Shown: positions 1 through 10,627, counted from the first letter of the stretch. The stretch is 64,000 bases of DNA from Mycolicibacterium nivoides (GCF_003855255.1 NZ_CP034072.1:1665723-1729722); one strand, 5' to 3'. Made by a program: numbers and translations. The notes: generated by a model from the letters alone, not told the origin.

Positions 1-95
1 CGTTCCGCCCAGTCCGGGGCCGCCAGAACTTCTTCGGCTTCGGCGATTCCCGGAAGGGTCAGTCCAGCCGCGTGAGATCCAGCGCGTCCTTCCAT
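1..95 (-). CDS. partial gene running off the left edge, unknown function
   Basis: An open reading frame begins at an ATG (complement of 93-95) and stays open to the window edge, giving 31 codons. The start is preceded on the same strand by a strong purine-rich ribosome-binding site, GGAGGA, four to five bases upstream, which is the main support. The peptide begins MEGRAGSHAAGLTLPG and has no motif I recognise. It lies 63 bp downstream of the quinone-reductase-like gene on the same strand and could be cotranscribed with it. Only the N-terminus is visible, so no function can be proposed. Confidence 0.5.
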   Translation of the reverse strand, partial: MEGRAGSHAAGLTLPGIAEAEEVLAAPDWAE

Positions 96-158
96 GTCTC
101 CTCCACCGGGTGGCCCGCCGCCGCCGTGCGGCTCGAGCCTACCTGTGGAGTCACGGGC

Positions 159-1232
159 TCAGTCGTGTGCGCCCGTGGTGACCACCAGCCGGCCGGTGGT
201 CTGCCGGGCCTGCATCCGCTCCAGTTGGGCGGGCAGGTCCGACCACGCCACCTCGGCGCCGATGACGGTCCGGATGGCCCCGGTACGCAGCATTTCGAGC
301 AGTTTGACGTGGGCGTCGAGGCCCTCGGAGCGGGCCGGCCAGTTGAACCCGAGGGTGCGGCGAACCGCCAGCGGGTCGGTCACGTAGACCAGGCAGACCC
401 CGCACACGTCGAAGTTGCCGTAGGCGATGGGACGCGGCGAGAGGTAGTCACCGTCCTCCAGAGCGATGTCCTCGGCGAACCCCGCCATCAGGTGCCGCCC
501 GTGCAGGCCCATGCAGCGGAAGGTGTCGGTGGTCACGCTGCCGCCGACCGCGTCGAATGCGACGTCCACCCCGCGGCCGTAGGTGAGGTCCATGACCTGC
601 TCCACCCAGTCGCCGTTGCGGTAGTTGACGGCGTGATCGGCGCCCAGTTGGCGACAGAACTCGACCTTCTCGTCACTGCCGGCGGTGGCGATCACGCGAG
701 CGCCGAGCGCCTTGCCCAGCACCAGCGCGCCCGACCCGGTTCCGCCGGCCGCCGCGTGCACCAGCAAGGTCTCGCCGGGCTTGAGCCGGCCGCGCTCGTG
801 CAGTGCGAACCAGCCCAGATGGAACGGGTAGTGCAGGGCCGCGCCGTCGGCGTCGCTGACCCAGGCCGGCAACTCCAGCGCGGTCGCCGCGTCGACGATG
901 GCGTAGGAGGCGTACCCGCCGAAGGCCATCGAGGGGATGCCCACGATGCGCCGGCCCACCAGGTGCTCGGCGCCGAGCCCGGCGCTCTCCACGACGCCCA
1001 CGGCCTCCATGCCGGGGATGAACGGCGGCTGCAGGGGCATGGTGGTGTACCGGCCACCGATGACGTCGATGTCGTTGAAGTTCAGGCAGAACGCGCGCAC
1101 CGCGACCCGCACCTCGCCGGGCCCGGGTGCGCGCACCTCGACGGTCTGGCGTTCCAGGACCTTCGCCGGGTCCCCGAGGGCGGTGGCCACCCAGGCTTCG
1201 GCCGAAATCGGTTTGGCTGCAATATCGTTCAC
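159..1232 (-). CDS. zinc-type alcohol dehydrogenase / NADPH:quinone oxidoreductase-like protein (MDR superfamily)
   Basis: The 357-aa product has the medium-chain dehydrogenase/reductase layout: an N-terminal GroES-like domain (FCLNFNDIDVIGG, then PGMEAVGVV) and a Rossmann domain with a glycine-rich loop in AAAGGTGSGALVLGKALGA. It lacks the zinc-binding cysteine set and therefore resembles quinone reductase/enoyl reductase members that reduce small carbonyls or quinones with NADPH. I chose the GTG at 1232 because GGAGG lies about nine bases upstream; the frame stays open to 1538, but that would cross the divergent regulator's promoter. It is divergent from a TetR gene and separated from it by a long palindrome, so substrate-induced derepression is likely. 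The substrate cannot be read from the sequence. Confidence 0.85.
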   Translation of the reverse strand: MNDIAAKPISAEAWVATALGDPAKVLERQTVEVRAPGPGEVRVAVRAFCLNFNDIDVIGGRYTTMPLQPPFIPGMEAVGVVESAGLGAEHLVGRRIVGIPSMAFGGYASYAIVDAATALELPAWVSDADGAALHYPFHLGWFALHERGRLKPGETLLVHAAAGGTGSGALVLGKALGARVIATAGSDEKVEFCRQLGADHAVNYRNGDWVEQVMDLTYGRGVDVAFDAVGGSVTTDTFRCMGLHGRHLMAGFAEDIALEDGDYLSPRPIAYGNFDVCGVCLVYVTDPLAVRRTLGFNWPARSEGLDAHVKLLEMLRTGAIRTVIGAEVAWSDLPAQLERMQARQTTGRLVVTTGAHD

Positions 1233-1252
1233 TGACTCACACCTCCATGGAG

Positions 1253-1283
1253 CATTTGTTATTACAGGATGTAACAACAAATG
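1253..1283. promoter_or_regulatory. 31-bp imperfect palindrome, probable TetR operator
   Basis: The left arm CATTTGTTATTACA (1253-1266) and right arm TGTAACAACAAATG (1270-1283) are inverted repeats with one mismatch in 14 bp and a 3-bp centre. The site lies 20 bp upstream of the GTG of the leftward oxidoreductase and 85 bp upstream of the rightward TetR gene. It is AT-rich within a high-GC region. Size and position fit an operator for the neighbouring TetR protein controlling both divergent genes; the assignment is by inference. Confidence 0.75.
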
Positions 1284-1368
1284 TGACACCATGGCAACAG
1301 TGAGTTCCGGTAGGCGGCCACCGTTGTGCCAGACTCGGCTGACCTGCCCGGCGATGTGAGGAGACAGC

Positions 1369-1983
1369 GTGGCGACGCGTTCGGTCGGCACTCGCCATCG
1401 GCGGCAGGGCTCGCGCCCCGACCCGTCGATCGACCAGGCCGTGCTGAGCACGACCCGCCGGCTGCTGGTGCAGCGCGGGTATGCGGCGACGTCCATCGAC
1501 CTGATCGCCAGCACGGCCGGGGTCAGCCGGCCGACCATCTACCGCAGGTGGAAGTCCAAGGCGCTGCTGGTCCATGAGGCGGTGTTCCCGGACCTGGACC
1601 CGGCTGCGCCGAGCGACGACATCGCCACCGAGATCACCCGGCTCTGTCGCGGAGCGTTTCTGATGTTCTGCGATCCCGCTGTGCGGGAATCGATTCCGGG
1701 CCTGTTGACCGATCTGCGGGCGGACTCCGACATCCGCAGGCTCATGACGGAGCGGCTGGACTCCGCCGCGCGCACCCAGCTCGCATCGCTTTTGACCGAT
1801 CCCGCCTCAGCGCGGCGGGCCCACCGGCCGATCAACGTCGACACCATCATGGATGCGATCGGCGGGGCGGCCCTGTACGCCGTGTGCGTACGTGGGGTCG
1901 ACGATCCCCATGAGATCGAACGTGCCGCCGCCGATCTGGCCGACCTCATCCTGCGCGGGATGCTCGATCAACCCGAGGGATAG
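1369..1983 (+). CDS. TetR/AcrR family transcriptional regulator
   Basis: The 204-aa protein has a basic N-terminal tail followed by a typical TetR helix-turn-helix at about residues 25-70 (LIASTAGVSRPTIYRRWKSKALLVHEAVF). The C-terminal half is a helical ligand-binding domain of normal length for the family, with no recognisable ligand signature. It is transcribed away from the MDR oxidoreductase, and the 31-bp palindrome between them is its likely binding site. It probably represses both genes until a small molecule binds. The convergent neighbour ends at 1993. Confidence 0.9.
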   Translation: MATRSVGTRHRRQGSRPDPSIDQAVLSTTRRLLVQRGYAATSIDLIASTAGVSRPTIYRRWKSKALLVHEAVFPDLDPAAPSDDIATEITRLCRGAFLMFCDPAVRESIPGLLTDLRADSDIRRLMTERLDSAARTQLASLLTDPASARRAHRPINVDTIMDAIGGAALYAVCVRGVDDPHEIERAAADLADLILRGMLDQPEG

Positions 1984-1992
1984 CCCTACCGC

Positions 1993-3037
1993 TCAGATGC
2001 GGTGGGTACCGTCGCGCACCGTGCCGACCAGATCCTCGACCAGGTCCTCCAGGGCCACCATCGCGGTCACGGTGTCGTCCGGTCCGGTCACGAGCGCGAG
2101 GTGGCTGTTGCTCCGCCGCATCCGCGACAAGGCGTCGGGCAGCGGTGTGGACGCCGGGATCCGCGGCAACGGGCGCACCATGGAAATGTCCAGCACCGCA
2201 TCGGGGTCGTTGATGTGCGGCAGCACATCCTTGATGTGCAGGTACCCGATGAACTCGCCGAACGAATCCGCCACCGGGAAGCGTGAATAGCCCGTATCGG
2301 TGAGGGCCCGTTCCACATCGCCGACGGTCGGCCCTGACCCCGGCGCGGCGACCCGGATGGCATGGATCTCGCTCAACGGCATCGCGACATCGTCGACCGT
2401 GCGGCTGCGGGTCTGCAGGGCCCGGGTCAGCCGACCGTGTTCCTCGGTGTCGAGCAGGCCTTCCGAAACCGACTCGGCGATCATCTCCGACAACTCGACA
2501 GTCGACACCGCCGATTCCAGCTCGTCCTTCGGCTCGACGCGGAAAGTCCGCAGGGTGATGTTGGCGCACCAGTTGTAGAACGCGATGAACGGACGGGCCG
2601 CGCGGATGTAGACCAGATACGGCGGGACCAGCAGCATCGCAGCGGTCTCGGGGCCCGCGATGGCGATGTTCTTCGGCACCATCTCGCCGAGCAGTACGTG
2701 CAGGATCACCACGATGGCCAGCGCGACGACGAACGAGACCGTGTGCAGGACGGTGTCGGACACCCCGACCAACGCGAACGGCTTCTCCAGCAGGTGCGCG
2801 ACGGCAGGCTCGCCGACCCGGCCCAATAGGATCGAGCAGATCGTGATGCCCAGCTGAGATCCGGCCAGCATGAGCGACAGGTGCTCGCCGGCCCGAATCA
2901 CGGTGACAGCGCTGCGCTTACCCTGTTCGGCCAGCGCCTGCAGCCGATCGCGACGGGCCGAGATCAGCGCGAATTCCGCGGCCACGAAGAACGCGTTGGC
3001 GGCCAGCAGCAGCACGGTCAACAGCACACCGAGGATG

Positions 3038-3045
<8 letters not shown>
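1993..3045 (-). CDS. CNNM/CorC-type membrane protein with CBS domains (Rv1841c-like)
   Basis: The 350-aa protein starts with a hydrophobic CNNM (DUF21) domain: [20 protein letters not shown], further membrane segments near residues 55-85 and 100-150, and the conserved LGEMVPKN segment. It ends with a cytoplasmic CBS pair (about 210-345) containing GYSRFPVAD and [14 protein letters not shown], the latter being the degenerate EDL(V/I)EE-type motif of the family. Unlike its upstream partner it has no C-terminal CorC_HlyC domain. The two genes overlap by 8 bp, so they are translationally coupled and perhaps act as a heteromer. Homologues are linked to magnesium or cobalt efflux; older annotations call them haemolysins. 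The ion is unknown here. Confidence 0.85.
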
Positions 3046-4405
<1,360 letters not shown>

Positions 4406-4505
4406 CAGATTCTCACCAGTGCTACGCCGGGCCCGGGGCCCGGCCGACTAGAAGCGGGGTCGTCAGCTTCGGCGCTCAGAAGTGACTGGTGTTCCACCCC
4501 GAAGG

Positions 4506-4585
4506 CCGGTTCAGAACCGGAGGCCTCGGTGGGTGCCTGCGGCACGTGAACCCTTTCGTTCGATCTGACCGAGTGGACGAAAGGG
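4506..4585 (-). terminator. two inverted repeats between guaB1 and the CNNM genes
   Basis: CCGGTTC/GAACCGG (4506-4512 and 4514-4520, 1-bp centre) and CCCTTTCGT/ACGAAAGGG (4551-4559 and 4577-4585, 17-bp loop) lie in the 238-bp spacer. On the minus strand the second forms a hairpin about 60 nt beyond the guaB1 stop. It could be a terminator without a U-tract or part of the CNNM leader. No known riboswitch fold was recognised. Confidence 0.4.
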
Positions 4586-4643
4586 CGCGATGCCACCGTC
4601 CGCTCGGTATGCAGGAACCCCAATAGTATCGCGACTCGCCGGA

Positions 4644-6101
<1,458 letters not shown>

Positions 6102-6105
6102 CTAC

Positions 6106-7560
6106 TCAGGCAGGGACTTCGCTGCGGTCACCGCTCCAGAGGGTGTGGAACTTCTGGCCGGGCTCCGCGTCGGTGCGCCCGTAGGTGTGCGCGCCGAAGA
6201 AGTCGCGCAGGCCCTGGGTCAGCGCCGCGGGCAGCCGCTCGGTGCGCAACGCGTCGTAATAGGACAGTGCCGACGCGAAACCGGGGACCGGAATCCCCAA
6301 CTCGGTCGCCTTGATCACGACCCGGCGCCAACTGTCGATGCCCGCCTCGACCGCGTCGCGGAAGTACGGAGCGGCGATCAGGGTGGCCAGATCGGCATCG
6401 TCGTCGTACGCCTCCTTGATCCGGTTGAGGAACTTCGCCCGGATGATGCAGCCGCCGCGCCAGATGGTGGCCATATCGCCCAGGGTGATGCCCCACCCGT
6501 ACTCGGCCGAGCCCGCCTGGATCTGGTTGAAGCCCTGGGCGTAGGCGATGATCTTCGAGGCGTACAGCGCCTTGCTGACATCGTCGATGAACTGTGCCGA
6601 TTCAGAAGGCTTGTCGCCGAGCTCGCCTGACGCCAGTCCGGTCGTCGCCTTGCGCTGGGGCACGGAACCCGACAGCGCCCGGGCGAACACGGCCTCGGCG
6701 ATGCCGGTGACGGGAACCCCGAGGTCCAGGGCGGACTTCACGGTCCAGCGCCCGGTGCCCTTCTGCTCGGCCTCGTCGACGATCACGTCCACCAGCGGCT
6801 TGCCGGTCTTGGCGTCCACCTGACGCAGCACCTCGGCGGTGATCTCCACCAGATAGCTGTCCAGGTCGCCCTTGTTCCACTCGGTGAACACGTCGGCGAT
6901 CTGTGCGGCCTCCAGGCCGAGCCCGTCGCGCAGCAACTGGTACGCCTCGCCGATCAGCTGCATGTCGGAATACTCGATGCCGTTGTGCACCATCTTCACG
7001 AAGTGCCCGGCACCGTCCGGGCCGATGTGGGTGCAGCACGGCACACCGTCCACGTGCGCGGAGATCTCCTCCAGCAGCGGGCCGAGGGACTTGTAGGACT
7101 CGGCGGGGCCGCCGGGCATGATCGACGGGCCGTTGAGCGCGCCTTCCTCGCCGCCGGAGATCCCCGCTCCGACGAAGTGCAGGCCGCGCTCGCGGATCGC
7201 CTTTTCCCGACGGATGGTGTCGGTGTAGAGGGCATTGCCGCCGTCGATGATGATGTCGCCGGGCTCCATGGCGTCGGCCAGCTCGTTGATCACCGCATCG
7301 GTGGGGTCGCCGGCCTTGACCATGATGATCACCCGGCGTGGCTTCTCCAGGGCGTCAAGGAATTCCGCGATCGTCTCGCTGCGCACGAACTTGCCCTCGG
7401 AGCCATGCTCGGCCAGCAGCGCATCGGTTTTGGCGATCGACCGGTTGTGCAGAGCGACGGTGTAGCCGTGGTGGGCGAAGTTGCGGGCGAGATTGGAGCC
7501 CATCACGGCCAGGCCGGTGACTCCGATCTGCGCCGTGCCGGAAGTGCTGGTCTTGGTCAT
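6106..7560 (-). CDS. gnd1: 6-phosphogluconate dehydrogenase, decarboxylating (NADP-type)
   Basis: The 484-aa enzyme oxidises 6-phosphogluconate to ribulose 5-phosphate and CO2 in the pentose phosphate pathway. The N-terminal Rossmann motif is GVTGLAVMGSNLARNFAHHG. The substrate-binding signature VGAGISGGEEGALNGPSIMPGG lies near residue 130, and the catalytic FVKMVHNGIEYSDMQL segment near 185. The all-helical C-terminal domain ends KFHTLWSGDRSE, as in the long dimeric form. It is located immediately upstream of guaB1 on the same strand, linking NADPH/pentose supply with purine interconversion. Confidence 0.96.
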   Translation of the reverse strand: MTKTSTSGTAQIGVTGLAVMGSNLARNFAHHGYTVALHNRSIAKTDALLAEHGSEGKFVRSETIAEFLDALEKPRRVIIMVKAGDPTDAVINELADAMEPGDIIIDGGNALYTDTIRREKAIRERGLHFVGAGISGGEEGALNGPSIMPGGPAESYKSLGPLLEEISAHVDGVPCCTHIGPDGAGHFVKMVHNGIEYSDMQLIGEAYQLLRDGLGLEAAQIADVFTEWNKGDLDSYLVEITAEVLRQVDAKTGKPLVDVIVDEAEQKGTGRWTVKSALDLGVPVTGIAEAVFARALSGSVPQRKATTGLASGELGDKPSESAQFIDDVSKALYASKIIAYAQGFNQIQAGSAEYGWGITLGDMATIWRGGCIIRAKFLNRIKEAYDDDADLATLIAAPYFRDAVEAGIDSWRRVVIKATELGIPVPGFASALSYYDALRTERLPAALTQGLRDFFGAHTYGRTDAEPGQKFHTLWSGDRSEVPA

Positions 7561-7611
7561 GCCGCAGCCTTTCGTTGTTTTGTTGTAGCAGAACGCCTGT
7601 CGTGCAGAGCT

Positions 7612-8583
7612 TTATCCGAGTCCGGCGAACAGGCGGTGAAGCTCGGTGAGCCAGGGGACGGCAACGGCGACGGTGGGGACCACCAGGACCGCGGCCGCGG
7701 TGAGATAGGCGGTGACCGCCATGGCCACACTGTTGGGCTTGCCGCCGAGGCGTCGTACCCGGATCACGGTGGTGGGCCCGCCGGCGGCCAGCGCACCCGA
7801 GGGGGTGCGGCCGCTCGCACAGGCGACCAGCGCCCGGGCCAGGGGAGTGGGACCCGCGGTCCGTACCGCGGCGTCGTCGGCCAGCAACTCGATCAGCAGC
7901 CGGACCGCATCGAGGGCGTTGGCACTGCGGACGAACCTCGGGAAGGCGGCATGGACGGCGGTGAACATCTCCAGGACCAGATCATGGCGGGCGCGCAGGT
8001 GGGCCCGCTCATGGGTGAGGATCGCGGCGACCTCGTTGTCCGACAACGTGGTCAGCGTTCCCTCGCTGACCACGACGCGGCTGCGGACGCCGGGCAGACA
8101 GTAGGCGAGAGGCTGCGCGACATCGAGGATGCGCAGCCCGTCGCCGGCGAGCGGGCGGTGCGCCGTACAGAGGTGGGCCGGGACCGCGTCGCGCGACTTG
8201 CTGAGCAGGTCGACCATCATGCGGTGGTGGGCGCGCCGGCGCCGGGTGCCCACCGCCACCTGGACCACGGCCACGCAGAGCCGCCCGCCGATGAACAGGG
8301 TCAGGCTGAAAACCACGACGTAGAGCAGCCACAACGGCCAACCGAGAGCGTTGATCTCACTGGTGATGGTTGCGGTCGGCCGGCCGTCCGGACCGGGAAC
8401 GAACAGGCGGCTGGCGATCGCGATACCGGCCGAGAAGGCCGAGAGTACGGCGGCCAGCGCGATGGACTGCCACAGCACGATCGCCGCTCGCGGGGCGCGC
8501 AACGGCCACGCCGCACGGGCCAGCACTGCCGGCACTGGTCCCACCAGGGCCAGCGCGACGAGAGTGAAGGCCAGCGCGGACAC
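7612..8583 (-). CDS. M56 family (BlaR1-type) membrane metallopeptidase (Rv1845c-like)
   Basis: The 323-aa protein has membrane segments near residues 1-25, 33-60, 80-112 and 280-305. A cytoplasmic gluzincin motif HERAH lies at residues 191-195, followed by the glutamate-containing region of the M56 family. There is no C-terminal penicillin-binding sensor domain, so it is a shortened BlaR1. It lies 14 bp downstream of a BlaI-type repressor gene. In this family the peptidase inactivates BlaI when cell-wall stress or a beta-lactam is sensed; how a sensorless form is triggered is unclear. Confidence 0.88.
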   Translation of the reverse strand: MSALAFTLVALALVGPVPAVLARAAWPLRAPRAAIVLWQSIALAAVLSAFSAGIAIASRLFVPGPDGRPTATITSEINALGWPLWLLYVVVFSLTLFIGGRLCVAVVQVAVGTRRRRAHHRMMVDLLSKSRDAVPAHLCTAHRPLAGDGLRILDVAQPLAYCLPGVRSRVVVSEGTLTTLSDNEVAAILTHERAHLRARHDLVLEMFTAVHAAFPRFVRSANALDAVRLLIELLADDAAVRTAGPTPLARALVACASGRTPSGALAAGGPTTVIRVRRLGGKPNSVAMAVTAYLTAAAVLVVPTVAVAVPWLTELHRLFAGLG

Positions 8584-8597
8584 GCCGTAAGTCTCTC

Positions 8598-9014
8598 TCA
8601 GGCAGTGCCCGAATTACCAGCCGGTGGGGGCAGCTGGTGCTTGCTCTCCAATTCGGCGAGCGCCCGGCGCAGTGCCCGGGCCTCGTCCACACCGACTCGC
8701 TCGACGAAATGGACCAGCGCGGCCTGGCGGCTGCCGGAGTCCGCGGCCTGGTCGAGGGCATCGACCATCAGGCCGGCGACCAGCTCGTCGCGGCCGTTTG
8801 TGGGCGCATAGCGGTGCGCCCGGTCGTCGCGGTGCTGTACGACCAGGTTCTTCTTCGCCAGCCGTTGCAGCACGGTCATGATCGTGGTGTAGGCCAAGTC
8901 GCGGCGGGCGGCCAGCGCCTCATGGACTTGGCGCACAGTTTGGGGTTCGGGCGCGGACCACAAGTGGTCCATCACCTCGCGCTCAAGCTCCCCGAGACGC
9001 GTCATTTTGGCCAT
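8598..9014 (-). CDS. blaI: BlaI/MecI family repressor
   Basis: The 138-aa protein has a winged-helix N-terminal domain. LGELEREVMDHLW and TIMTVLQRLAKKNLVVQHRDDRAHRY are the hallmark helix and wing of BlaI/MecI proteins. A C-terminal dimerisation helix region follows. It precedes the M56 peptidase by 14 bp in an apparent operon, as Rv1846c and Rv1845c do in M. tuberculosis, where BlaI represses beta-lactamase and other genes. TACTAC repeats 35-50 bp upstream may be its autoregulatory operator. Confidence 0.93.
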   Translation of the reverse strand: MAKMTRLGELEREVMDHLWSAPEPQTVRQVHEALAARRDLAYTTIMTVLQRLAKKNLVVQHRDDRAHRYAPTNGRDELVAGLMVDALDQAADSGSRQAALVHFVERVGVDEARALRRALAELESKHQLPPPAGNSGTA

Positions 9015-9035
9015 GTTCCGTTCACTCTCCTGAGC

Positions 9036-9065
9036 AGTAAAGCCAGCGTACTACGGGTTTACTAC
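9036..9065 (-). promoter_or_regulatory. candidate BlaI operator (TACTAC direct repeats, AGTAAA/TTTACT inverted repeat)
   Basis: TACTAC occurs at 9049-9054 and 9060-9065 with an 11-bp period, and AGTAAA (9036-9041) faces TTTACT (9058-9063). These AT-rich repeats lie 22-51 bp upstream of the blaI ATG, where an autoregulatory operator would be expected. The match to known BlaI sites was judged only by general character. Confidence 0.4.
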
Positions 9066-9193
9066 CGCGCGTCGTATGCGTTTGGCGACGGCGCTGCAAC
9101 TGCCCTCCGTAGCGGTTTAGGGCAAGGTCAGCGCCATATATGGGGTCCGTTGTGAATCGAGTCACAGGGGGTAGCTCTCATCCTTCACGTGAC

Positions 9194-9212
9194 TATAGTA
9201 AGGCTAACCTAA
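9194..9212 (+). promoter_or_regulatory. IdeR box upstream of the 256-aa iron-regulated gene
   Basis: TATAGTAAGGCTAACCTAA matches the mycobacterial iron box TWAGGTWAGSCTWACCTWA at 17 of 19 positions. It lies 27 bp upstream of the downstream ATG, overlapping the expected promoter, so iron-bound IdeR should repress the gene. Confidence 0.85.
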
Positions 9213-9238
9213 GTCAAACTGGAGTCTTCGGAGGTGAC

Positions 9239-10009
9239 ATGACGGTCTTGATCGAAGATCCGCTGATCGCGGGTATGGCTATCGAGCGGACGCTGCCGCT
9301 GCACGAGTCGAGTCGGCGTTTACGTGAGCTGTATCCGGAGTGTCCGCGGGTCTACGGCGTGGCCGTGGTGGGCGACCTGTCGCGTCGGCGGTGGTGGCCG
9401 CTGGCCGAGGCGTTGTCCGCGGATCGACTGCAGGGCATGTTCGACGCGGCGATGGCCGAGACGGGCAATCGGGCCGCGGTCGCCCAGCAGTTGGCCGCCA
9501 CATTCACGCACGTGGTGATCGGCCGGGTGGTACCGCTGCTGGTGCTTGAAGGGCGGGCCTGGGACACCGGCCTGGAGAACCTGTGGGTCCACGTCGACTC
9601 CGAGGGTGCGATCGACTGGGTCGGCGTGGTCGATCCGACGCTGCGCGGCCTGCCCGAGGATCCCTATTACTGTGGCCGGGCCGCCAGGTTCGCCAGTGCG
9701 TGCCACGACGGGATCGTCGCGCTGCCCAGTGAGGCTGCGCTGACCACCTGGGTGGCTCATCGCAGTCATCGCGCGCTTGAGCCGCTGTTCGCCCGGTTGG
9801 TGGAGATCAGCGACGGCGCCATGTCGGTGGCGGCCATGTGGCACATGGTGGGGGCGGCGGTGGTCGGCGCGGCCACCCAGGTCCCGCTGTTGGCCGGCTC
9901 CAGTGAGGTGGTCAGCATGCGGCGCGGCCAGGCGGTGCTGGACGCCCTGGTGGGCTTCGGCCTGCCGGTCCGCGGTTCGGGTCGCGCAGGGAAGGTCTTG
10001 CTAAATTAG
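9239..10009 (+). CDS. IdeR-regulated protein, IucA/IucC C-terminal / FhuF-like
   Basis: The 256-aa soluble protein starts at an ATG directly behind a strong GGAGGTGAC ribosome-binding site. The pattern HESSRRLRELYPECPRVYG near the N-terminus, a central GRVVPLLVLEGRAWDTGLENLWVH segment and a helical C-terminus resemble proteins annotated in mycobacteria as IucA/IucC C-terminal-domain or ferric-reductase (FhuF)-like. The paired cysteines that bind the FhuF [2Fe-2S] cluster are not evident: the cysteines are scattered. The 17/19 IdeR box upstream makes iron-starvation induction the firmest statement. A role in siderophore reduction or utilisation is inference. The gene sits between blaI and the mrsI-like sRNA. 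Confidence 0.75.
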   Translation: MTVLIEDPLIAGMAIERTLPLHESSRRLRELYPECPRVYGVAVVGDLSRRRWWPLAEALSADRLQGMFDAAMAETGNRAAVAQQLAATFTHVVIGRVVPLLVLEGRAWDTGLENLWVHVDSEGAIDWVGVVDPTLRGLPEDPYYCGRAARFASACHDGIVALPSEAALTTWVAHRSHRALEPLFARLVEISDGAMSVAAMWHMVGAAVVGAATQVPLLAGSSEVVSMRRGQAVLDALVGFGLPVRGSGRAGKVLLN

Positions 10010-10024
10010 GATAGCCTTGCCTAG
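10006..10024 (+). promoter_or_regulatory. IdeR box at the 3' end of the preceding gene, promoter of mrsI
   Basis: TTAGGATAGCCTTGCCTAG matches TWAGGTWAGSCTWACCTWA at 16 of 19 positions. It overlaps the stop codon of the 256-aa gene. Candidate -10 hexamers TAGTAT (10022-10027) and TAGATA (10029-10034) follow at once, placing the operator on a promoter that reads into a short untranslated transcript. Confidence 0.8.
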
Positions 10025-10035
10025 TATGTAGATAC

Positions 10036-10135
10036 GAGACCAACGGACCGCGCCGGAGTCCTGAGGGCTGCAGAGACCCCCGGTCCGCTCGAGGGCGGGT
10101 CCCGCGTTTTATACGCGGGACCCGCCCGCATCTTT
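10036..10135 (+). ncRNA. mrsI: MrsI-like iron-regulated small RNA
   Basis: A transcript of about 100 nt is predicted from the IdeR-controlled promoter to a perfect rho-independent-type hairpin. A first stem is closed by GGACCG (10045-10050) with CGGTCC (10081-10086) and carries a large apical region. The second hairpin is the terminator. M. tuberculosis encodes MrsI (ncRv11846), an IdeR-repressed sRNA that spares iron by blocking mRNAs of iron-containing proteins, in the gap next to Rv1846c and before Rv1847. This element has the same neighbours, size and control. The exact 5' end is estimated. Confidence 0.75.
10093..10127 (+). terminator. strong intrinsic terminator of the sRNA
   Basis: GGGCGGGTCCCGCG (10093-10106) pairs perfectly with CGCGGGACCCGCCC (10114-10127) across a 7-nt loop, followed by a short T-containing tail. 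It ends the IdeR-controlled transcript just before the next coding region. Confidence 0.9.
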
Positions 10136-10567
10136 ATGGCGACACGGCGTGTAGACACGAGAACTGTGACCACTGATTCCATCGATCGTCTGGGCCAAGG
10201 GTTCGATTCCGAACTGGGCCTGACCTATCTCGAGCTCACTCCCGACGGCGGCCGCGCACAGCTGACAATCCACGACAAGCTGCTGCAGCCCTGGGGCATA
10301 GTGCACGGCGGCGTGTACTGCTCGATCGTCGAGAGCCTGGCCAGTGTGTCGGGCCACGTGTGGCTGTCGGAGAACGGCGGCGGCACCGTGGTCGGGGTCA
10401 ACAACAACACCGATTTCCTGCGCGCCATCCGATCCGGCACCATCACAGCGGTTTCCACGCCGATCCACCGAGGGCGGCGGCAGCAGCTGTGGCTGATCAC
10501 CATCACCGACGAGAACGACAAGCTCGTGGCCCGCGGTCAGGTGCGACTGCAGAACATCGCCGAGTAG
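10136..10567 (+). CDS. PaaI/hotdog-fold thioesterase (Rv1847-like)
   Basis: The 143-aa protein has the hotdog-fold signature of PaaI-type acyl-CoA thioesterases: WGIVHGGVYCSIVESLAS, then VGVNNNTDFLRAIRSGTI, then GRRQQLWLITITDENDKLVARGQVRLQN. The ATG at 10136 abuts the upstream terminator, so the in-frame GTG at 10166 (MTTDSID...) is an alternative, possibly leaderless, start. It precedes ureA by 60 bp, as Rv1847 does, but whether it shares the urease transcript is unknown. The substrate is unknown. Confidence 0.85.
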   Translation: MATRRVDTRTVTTDSIDRLGQGFDSELGLTYLELTPDGGRAQLTIHDKLLQPWGIVHGGVYCSIVESLASVSGHVWLSENGGGTVVGVNNNTDFLRAIRSGTITAVSTPIHRGRRQQLWLITITDENDKLVARGQVRLQNIAE

Positions 10568-10627
10568 CGCTTCCGGCGCGACGGCGAGCGCTGCCGATCC
10601 CCGCTCGTCATGGCAGGATCGCGCACT

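Noticed and set aside
6985..8811. 608-codon open frame on the + strand antisense to gnd1, the M56 peptidase and blaI
   Set aside because: Composition is the Arg/Gly/His-rich type made by the antisense of high-GC genes, and it crosses three recognisable genes and their gaps.
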